Assembly (NCBI GenBank): GCA_016794125.1
Contig: JAEUKT010000002.1
Coordinates: forward strand, 907,396 to 971,395
Reading direction: 5' to 3'
Length of the DNA stretch: 64,000 nt
Origin: Alphaproteobacteria bacterium
GTDB lineage: Bacteria > Pseudomonadota > Alphaproteobacteria > Micavibrionales > UBA2020
In this document: positions 61,008 to 64,000 of the stretch, in pieces
How the letters are laid out: every line of letters starts with the position of its first letter
How positions within the stretch are numbered: position 1 is the stretch's first letter
Notes under the pieces: generated by a model
The model's input: only the letters and a program-made list of their open reading frames with translations
What the model was told of the DNA's origin: nothing
Databases searched by the model: none
Translations under genes and position numbers: made by a program

Positions 61008-62462
61008 ATGGAAACGAATAATTCGTTCAAAGTCCCTTCGGGCATTCTCGGCCGCGTTACCGGCCCCATCGTCATGATCGGCTTCGGCTCGATCGGTCGC
61101 GGTACGCTCCCCCTTCTCGAACGCCATATTGATTTTGACCGAAAACGTTTCGTCGTGATTGACCCGGACGACACCCACCGCAAGCTGCTCGACGACCGCG
61201 GCATCAAATACATCAAGGCGCATGTCACCGCCGAAAATTACCGCGAACTGCTGACCCCGCTGCTGACCGACGGCGAAGGGCAGGGCTTCTGCGTGAACCT
61301 TTCCGTCGATGTCTCGTCGCTGGATGTGATGAAACTCTGCCGCGAGAAAAACTGCCTTTATGTCGACACCGTCGTCGAACCGTGGCTCGGCTTTTATTTC
61401 GATGAAAAACTGGATACCGGCGACCGCTCCAACTACGCGCTGCGCGAAGCGGTGCTGCAAGAGCGCCGCAACAACCCCGGCGGCGCAACCGCGCTGTCCT
61501 GCTGCGGCGCAAACCCCGGCATGGTGTCGTGGTTCGTGAAACAGGCGCTGGTCAACCTTGCGACCGACATGAAGCTTGAATTCACCACGCCGAAAACCCG
61601 CGAGGACTGGGCGAAGCTGATGCAAAAGGCCGGCGTGAAGGGCATCCATATCGCCGAGCGCGACACGCAGCGCTCCAAAAACCCGAAGCCGATGGGCACG
61701 TTCATTAATACATGGTCGGTCGAAGGTTTCGTGTCCGAAGGCATGCAGCCCGCCGAACTGGGCTGGGGCACACATGAAAAGTGGCTGCCGAAAAGCGCCG
61801 TGAAGCACACGAAAGGCTGCCAGGCCGCGATTTACCTGATGCAGCCGGGCGCGAACACGCGCCTGCACAGCTGGTGCCCGACGCCGGGCCCGCAATATGC
61901 GCTGCTGGTCACGCACAACGAAGCAATCTCCATCTCCGATTACTTCACCGTGGGCGCGGGCGAAAACCCCGAATACCGCCCCACCTGCCATTACGCCTAC
62001 CGCCCGTCGAACGACGCGGTGCTGTCGGTCGATGAAATGTTCGGCTCAGCCGGCAAGGTGCAGGAAAAATTCCACATCCTCGATGAAAAAGAAATCGTGG
62101 ACGGATCGGACGAGCTTGGCGTGCTGCTGTACGGCCATGCGAAAAACGCCTACTGGTTCGGCTCGCAGCTGACGATCGAGGAAGCGCGCGCGCTGGCGCC
62201 GTACCAGAACGCGACCGGCATGCAGGTGACATCCGCCGTGCTGGCGGGCATGGTCTGGGCGCTGGAAAACCCCGCAAAAGGCATCGTGGAATCCGACGAG
62301 ATGGATTACACGCGCTGCCTTGAACTGCAGCTGCCGTATCTGGGCCCCGTGAAGGGCTATTACACAGATTGGAACCCGCTGAAGAACCGCGGCACGCTGT
62401 TCCCCGAGGATCTGGATGAAACAGACCCCTGGCAGTTCAGGAACATCCTGTATCGCACGTAA
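61008..62462 (+). CDS. hss: homospermidine synthase
   Basis: 484 residues, normal for the enzyme. It makes sym-homospermidine from putrescine with NAD. The N-terminal Rossmann site is IVMIGFGSIGRGTLPLLERH; VDTVVEPWLGFY and CCGANPGMVSWFVKQAL are conserved catalytic-domain segments of the saccharopine dehydrogenase-like family. Homospermidine is the typical polyamine of many alphaproteobacteria. The upstream 140 bp carry a promoter-like TTGCAA...TATACA with a short 15-bp spacer. Confidence 0.94.
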   Translation: METNNSFKVPSGILGRVTGPIVMIGFGSIGRGTLPLLERHIDFDRKRFVVIDPDDTHRKLLDDRGIKYIKAHVTAENYRELLTPLLTDGEGQGFCVNLSVDVSSLDVMKLCREKNCLYVDTVVEPWLGFYFDEKLDTGDRSNYALREAVLQERRNNPGGATALSCCGANPGMVSWFVKQALVNLATDMKLEFTTPKTREDWAKLMQKAGVKGIHIAERDTQRSKNPKPMGTFINTWSVEGFVSEGMQPAELGWGTHEKWLPKSAVKHTKGCQAAIYLMQPGANTRLHSWCPTPGPQYALLVTHNEAISISDYFTVGAGENPEYRPTCHYAYRPSNDAVLSVDEMFGSAGKVQEKFHILDEKEIVDGSDELGVLLYGHAKNAYWFGSQLTIEEARALAPYQNATGMQVTSAVLAGMVWALENPAKGIVESDEMDYTRCLELQLPYLGPVKGYYTDWNPLKNRGTLFPEDLDETDPWQFRNILYRT

Positions 62463-62465
62463 ATT

Positions 62466-63386
62466 TTAAAACGGGTTTGCCATCATGGGCGGGTTCGGCA
62501 CGTCGCCGGGCGCGGCGGGCGTATTGTTGTTTGCGGCAACGGGCTTCGGCCGTGTCTCTGTGCTGGCGGCGTAATAATCGTCGCGCAGCAGGCTGCGGTT
62601 GCCCGCCTCCAGCAGGTATGATTTTGCCGATGCGCCGTCCAGCTTTTCGACCCATGACATATCGAGCGGCTTTTCGGCCATGTTGTGGTTCTTGAAAATC
62701 TCGCGGCCTTTGGCCAGGAACGGGATCATGTTGTCTGCCGTCGCCTCGTTATACCCGGCAAGGCGCGACGGGTTGCTGAACCATGTATCAAAAGCGATGC
62801 GTTTTGCAGTGCCGTTATCGATGCTGGCGGGATCGGCTGTTACCATCGCCTCGTATGCGTCGCAGATATCCTTGTATCCCGCGTTGCAGGCGGCGTTCCA
62901 CGGGCCGGCATCACCCATTTGCTTTAGCGCCCATGTTACTTCGGTGCAGAGCGCCTGCGCATCCGCCTCCGCCGCGCGGTAGAACAGGATGTATTCCTTT
63001 TCAGATAGGATGCGGTCGGAGTTGCCGACTTTCGACAGGTGCTGGTTCAGGTGGCCGGTTTCATGCACGATCGCCTACAGCAGGTTGTCATCGGTCAGGC
63101 CGCGCTTCAGGATGATTTTCGGGTTCAGGTAGAAATATTCGCCGTCTTTAACCGATGTAATTGTCAGCGTCGATGCCGCCCAGTTGACGGGGTCGTCGAG
63201 CAGCTCGATTTTGACGTTATTCATCTCGAGAAAGGCGACGACGCTCGCGCCGTCGGGTACCTGCGCCATGCGGGCCTTGATGGCATCAAGCCGCGCCTCG
63301 TCCGCCGCAGCCTGTTGGGCGGTAGTCTTTTCCGGATCGGCAGATGAATTGTTGAATTCTTCTTTCAATCGAGGCTTCCATAACAA
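62466..63386 (-). pseudogene. putative metallopeptidase interrupted by an in-frame TAG
   Basis: Two collinear segments lie in one frame: 63386-63078 and 63074-62466, split only by TAG (63077-63075). Read through, it is about 305 residues: a helical N-terminus, KDGEYFYLNPKIILKRGLTDDNLL, the stop, then AIVHETGHLNQHLS with the zinc motif HETGH, and a C-terminal helical/Pro-rich tail. CAG to TAG is a single transition and would restore Gln. The 5' end lacks an obvious start: the listed one is TTG, and an ATG nearby is in another frame. Decay, a strain-specific mutation or sequencing error are all possible. Confidence 0.75.
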
Positions 63387-63511
63387 AATTTTCTTGCTTG
63401 AGGCATTATATCAATGGATTGATGCGCGCAAAGTTTTTTCTCGTTAAATTCTTGAAATTAACAGGCGATTTCAAACACTTTGCTGCGCTGCAATACGTGA
63501 AAATACGACCA

Positions 63512-63529
63512 TTCCAGTAGAATCTGGAA
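63512..63529. promoter_or_regulatory. perfect dyad TTCCAG-N6-CTGGAA
   Basis: The arms 63512-63517 and 63524-63529 flank TAGAAT, 120 bp upstream of the secreted His/Lys-rich gene. Symmetry and spacing are those of a dimeric regulator's site. No regulator gene is adjacent. Confidence 0.45.
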
Positions 63530-63647
63530 ATGCGCGTAAAGCTCTTTTAAACAGACTCACGCTTATCATCATAACTGGGCAGTCCAGCCCGGGTTCACAA
63601 CCCGAAGCGATTCCGCATTCGGGGTTTCAAATTAAGGGAGTTTAACA

Positions 63648-63935
63648 ATGACCAAGATCAAGATGCTTGTGATGGGCGCGATGATGGCCGGTTTCGTGGC
63701 CGGCGCGGTGCCTGCGGCAATCGCGGATTCCACGCCCGCGCTGCATAGCGAATACGGCTACCAGAACGACCGCTCCGCCAAGAAGCTGGTCGCCAAGCCC
63801 GATATGATGAAGAAAAAGCATCACAAGAAAAAACATCATAAAAAGATGAAAAAGAAAATGAAGAAGGCGGCCGCCAACCACCACAACTATCCCAATGAAT
63901 GCAACAAGCCGCCCTGCCGCGGCACCAGCAACTAA
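63648..63935 (+). CDS. secreted His/Lys/Met-rich small protein
   Basis: 95 residues from an ATG with AAGGGAG upstream. A signal peptide (about 1-26, cleavage near AIA) precedes a 69-residue mature part. It contains a KHHKKKHHKKMKKKMKK cluster, so it is strongly basic and able to bind metal ions or nucleic acid/LPS. Two Cys occur near the end (NECNKPPC). Function unknown; metal binding is a reasonable guess from composition. A minus-strand gene may end 16 bp downstream. Confidence 0.75.
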   Translation: MTKIKMLVMGAMMAGFVAGAVPAAIADSTPALHSEYGYQNDRSAKKLVAKPDMMKKKHHKKKHHKKMKKKMKKAAANHHNYPNECNKPPCRGTSN

Positions 63936-63950
63936 CCGCTGGCGTTTCTT

Positions 63951-64000
63951 CTAGGATTTTTTCTTTAAGGCCCGCGCCGTAATCGCATCCCCCATACAAC
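63951..64000 (-). CDS. possible C-terminal end of a gene entering from the right
   Basis: The minus-strand frame ends in TAG (63953-63951). The last residues read CMGDAITARALKKKS, which looks like a natural C-terminus. Only 16 codons are visible, so this is tentative. Confidence 0.35.
   Translation of the reverse strand, partial: CMGDAITARALKKKS

Noticed and set aside
63585-63605. T-arm-like GGGTTCACAACCC
   Set aside because: The loop does not fit the tRNA T-loop consensus and no acceptor or anticodon stems surround it.

Overview
The window looks like a chromosomal segment of a Gram-negative alphaproteobacterium. The evidence is a GcrA cell-cycle regulator, two exact CtrA-type boxes (TTAA-N7-TTAA), AddA/AddB in place of RecBCD, the rpoZ-rsh-acpS-lepB-rnc-era order, infC next to thrS, ClpS-ClpA, homospermidine synthase and an omega subunit with a long acidic tail. 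An outer membrane is implied by HldE and a heptosyltransferase-like GT9. The abundance of ankyrin proteins and high GC would fit a Micavibrio-like or Rhodospirillales-like lineage, but that placement is inference. I see no rRNA, tRNA, CRISPR, phage or insertion sequence.

Layout. 1-6.6 kb: a 5'-truncated protein with four W-x-x-V-I motifs, a small membrane protein, an alpha/beta hydrolase, PhoH, small unknowns, and a coupled pair (PLP-fold aminotransferase-like plus HExxH protein) behind a strong promoter with a nested dyad. 6.6-10.5 kb: REP-like inverted pair, DUF4153-type membrane protein, pyruvate kinase. 10.7-18.6 kb: ankyrin proteins and the class Ia ribonucleotide reductase genes with an extra 55-residue ORF between the subunits. 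18.6-22.4 kb: periplasmic Cu/Zn SOD, a CnrYXH-like sigma/anti-sigma/sensor operon with a matching ECF promoter on a proline-rich secreted protein, and a LapG-type protease fused to a c-di-GMP-type MshEN domain. 22.5-29 kb: HldE, N-formylglutamate amidohydrolase, TPR protein, acylphosphatase, two DD-carboxypeptidases. 29-36 kb: clpS, clpA, a receiver/guanine-deaminase fusion, AIM24-like protein, SNase-like membrane protein, NYN protein. 35.7-42.7 kb: rpoZ, rsh, acpS, lepB, rnc, era, ankyrin protein, gcrA. 42.8-55.7 kb: NifU-type Fe-S protein and ferredoxin reductase, SRPBCC and ankyrin proteins, tsaE, murU-like, addB, addA, three thioredoxins. 55.7-64 kb: infC, thrS, GT4, GT9, TusA, homospermidine synthase, an amber-interrupted metallopeptidase and a His/Lys-rich secreted protein.

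How the genes connect. Housekeeping modules (stringent response, protein export, RNA processing, proteolysis, recombination, translation initiation) are interleaved with envelope functions (LPS heptose, peptidoglycan trimming, periplasmic redox and metal stress). The strongest candidates for undescribed biology are the MshEN-LapG fusion at 21354-22379, the receiver-guanine deaminase at 31784-32683, the ECF locus at 19254-21324, the HExxH/PLP pair at 4543-6555 and the ankyrin set with a shared C-terminal motif. All functions are read from sequence by eye; no database search was run.
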